Source of the DNA: Paracoccaceae bacterium
GTDB taxonomy: Bacteria; Pseudomonadota; Alphaproteobacteria; Rhodobacterales; Rhodobacteraceae
Assembly: GCA_007121115.1 (NCBI GenBank)
Contig: SKMI01000109.1
Span: 1-6,790, forward strand
Direction of reading: 5' to 3'
DNA length: 6,790 bases
Under the pieces are notes generated by a model. That model searched no databases, was not told the origin of the DNA, and saw nothing but the letters and a program-made list of their open reading frames with translations. The position numbers and the translations under genes were made by a program. Shown here in pieces: positions 6,531-6,790 of the stretch. How positions within the stretch are numbered: the stretch's first letter is position 1; each line of letters opens with the position of its first letter.

Positions 6531-6556
6531 GTCCGGTTGCAACCGGTTGCAAAATT
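6531..6556. promoter_or_regulatory. LacI-family operator with tandem 10-bp repeat
   Basis: The core TTGCAACCGGTTGCAA (6537-6552) is a perfect 16-bp palindrome. Together with flanks it matches the operator at 2172-2197 at 24 of 26 positions in inverted orientation. Here the motif CCGGTTGCAA occurs twice in perfect tandem (6533-6542 and 6543-6552), so a second overlapping palindrome, CCGGTTGCAACCGG (6533-6546), is also present. The site lies between the divergent dehydrogenase operon and iolD and should let the LacI-type repressor control both. Confidence 0.8.
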
Positions 6557-6564
6557 GTTATCCT
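6537..6564 (+). promoter_or_regulatory. Tentative iolD promoter overlapping the operator
   Basis: One reading is TTGCAA (6537-6542), a 16-base spacer, and TATCCT (6559-6564), which would put the spacer and -35 under the repressor. Other registers are possible, so this is weak. On the opposite strand TTGCAC (6578-6583) and GATAAC (6557-6562), 15 bases apart, could serve the dehydrogenase operon, with the operator just downstream of the -10. Confidence 0.25.
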
Positions 6565-6597
6565 GAGTCGGGAGATTGTGCAAGGCGGGAGGCGTTC

Positions 6598-6790
6598 ATG
6601 GCAGCGGCAGGCGGGACCATTCGACTGACAACGGCACAGGCCATCACGCGCTATCTGCTGAACCAGTTCATCGAGATCGACGGCGCGGAAACCCGCATCT
6701 GCGGCGGCGGTTTCGGCATCTTCGGTCACGGCAACGTCCCCTGTCTGGGCGAGGCGCTTTACCCGTATCACGCCGAAATGCCGCTCTATC
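6598..6790 (+). CDS. iolD: 3D-(3,5/4)-trihydroxycyclohexane-1,2-dione hydrolase IolD, N-terminal fragment
   Basis: This is the start of the thiamine-diphosphate-dependent ring-opening hydrolase of the inositol pathway, which converts the diketo product of inosose dehydration to 5-deoxy-glucuronate. Only 64 codons are in the window and the frame is open at the right edge. The visible part has the IolD signature: IRLTTAQAITRYLLNQF (8-24), a short acidic I-D-G-A-E-T segment (27-32), then FGIFGHGNVPCLGEAL (39-54) and a tyrosine-rich stretch that leads into the diphosphate-binding domain. This aligns by memory with Bacillus subtilis IolD, including its IFGHGNV motif. A GGGAGG ribosome site (6587-6592) lies five bases before the ATG. 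The gene is divergent from the dehydrogenase operon and shares its operator, which anchors the pathway assignment of the whole window. Confidence 0.92.
   Translation, partial: MAAAGGTIRLTTAQAITRYLLNQFIEIDGAETRICGGGFGIFGHGNVPCLGEALYPYHAEMPLY

Noticed and set aside
6509..6583. N-terminal extension of the first dehydrogenase to an ATG at 6583
   Set aside because: The added 25 residues are encoded across the operator, do not resemble the family, and the internal ATG at 6508 has a strong ribosome site directly before the Rossmann motif.
3392..6628. Open reading frame of 1078 codons on the plus strand
   Set aside because: It runs antisense in exact codon register to three minus-strand genes that happen to share one frame (both gaps are 12 bp). 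In that register antisense stops require sense TTA, CTA or TCA codons, which are rare at this G+C. The product is histidine/arginine-rich with no family features.
1..6790. CRISPR arrays, tRNA/rRNA genes, insertion sequences, phage or toxin-antitoxin genes
   Set aside because: I looked for spaced repeats, terminal inverted repeats, transposase-like frames and tRNA-like cloverleafs on both strands and saw none. Almost every base is accounted for by the metabolic genes and their short control regions.

Overview
The window looks like a chromosomal inositol (cyclitol) utilisation locus from an alphaproteobacterium, most likely a Rhodobacterales/Rhodobacteraceae-type organism. This rests on the high G+C (about two thirds by eye), Rhizobium/Rhodobacter-style protein sequences, and the gene set: a FrcBC/Iat-type sugar ABC importer, a LacI-family regulator, two Gfo/Idh/MocA dehydrogenases, an IolE/MocC-type TIM-barrel enzyme and the start of iolD. 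No taxon below that level can be read from the sequence.

Layout, left to right. Positions 1-2095 (minus strand) hold the transport operon: a periplasmic binding protein (1145-2095), then a membrane permease (1070 down to the left edge, still open), with a GC-rich stem-loop between them. The ATPase is not in the window and would be expected just beyond the left edge. Positions 2096-2269 are a divergent regulatory region with an 18-bp perfect palindrome, and a LacI-family repressor gene runs rightwards (2270-3265). An 81-bp convergent gap with imperfect hairpins follows. Positions 3347-6508 are a tight three-gene minus-strand operon: dehydrogenase, TIM-barrel isomerase/dehydratase, dehydrogenase, with 12-bp gaps. 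Positions 6509-6597 are a second divergent regulatory region carrying the same operator core. iolD starts at 6598 on the plus strand and is cut by the right edge.

How it likely works: the binding protein captures a cyclitol in the periplasm and the permease (with the unseen ATPase) imports it. The Gfo/Idh/MocA enzymes oxidise it to an inosose or interconvert inositol isomers through inosose intermediates. The TIM-barrel enzyme isomerises or dehydrates the keto-inositol, and IolD hydrolytically opens the resulting trihydroxycyclohexane-dione ring. The LacI-type protein probably represses everything, itself included, through TTGCAACCGGTTGCAA. That operator is present at both divergent promoter regions and nowhere else I could find in the window. 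The iolD link and the shared operator are the strongest reasons to assign the importer, dehydrogenases and isomerase to inositol rather than to another sugar.

Nothing here looks like an undescribed defence or mobile system. I saw no tRNA, rRNA, CRISPR array, insertion sequence or phage gene. The points worth a second look are regulatory (paired, partly tandem operators placed over likely -35 elements) and enzymatic (exact substrates of the two dehydrogenases and of the MocC-like TIM barrel).
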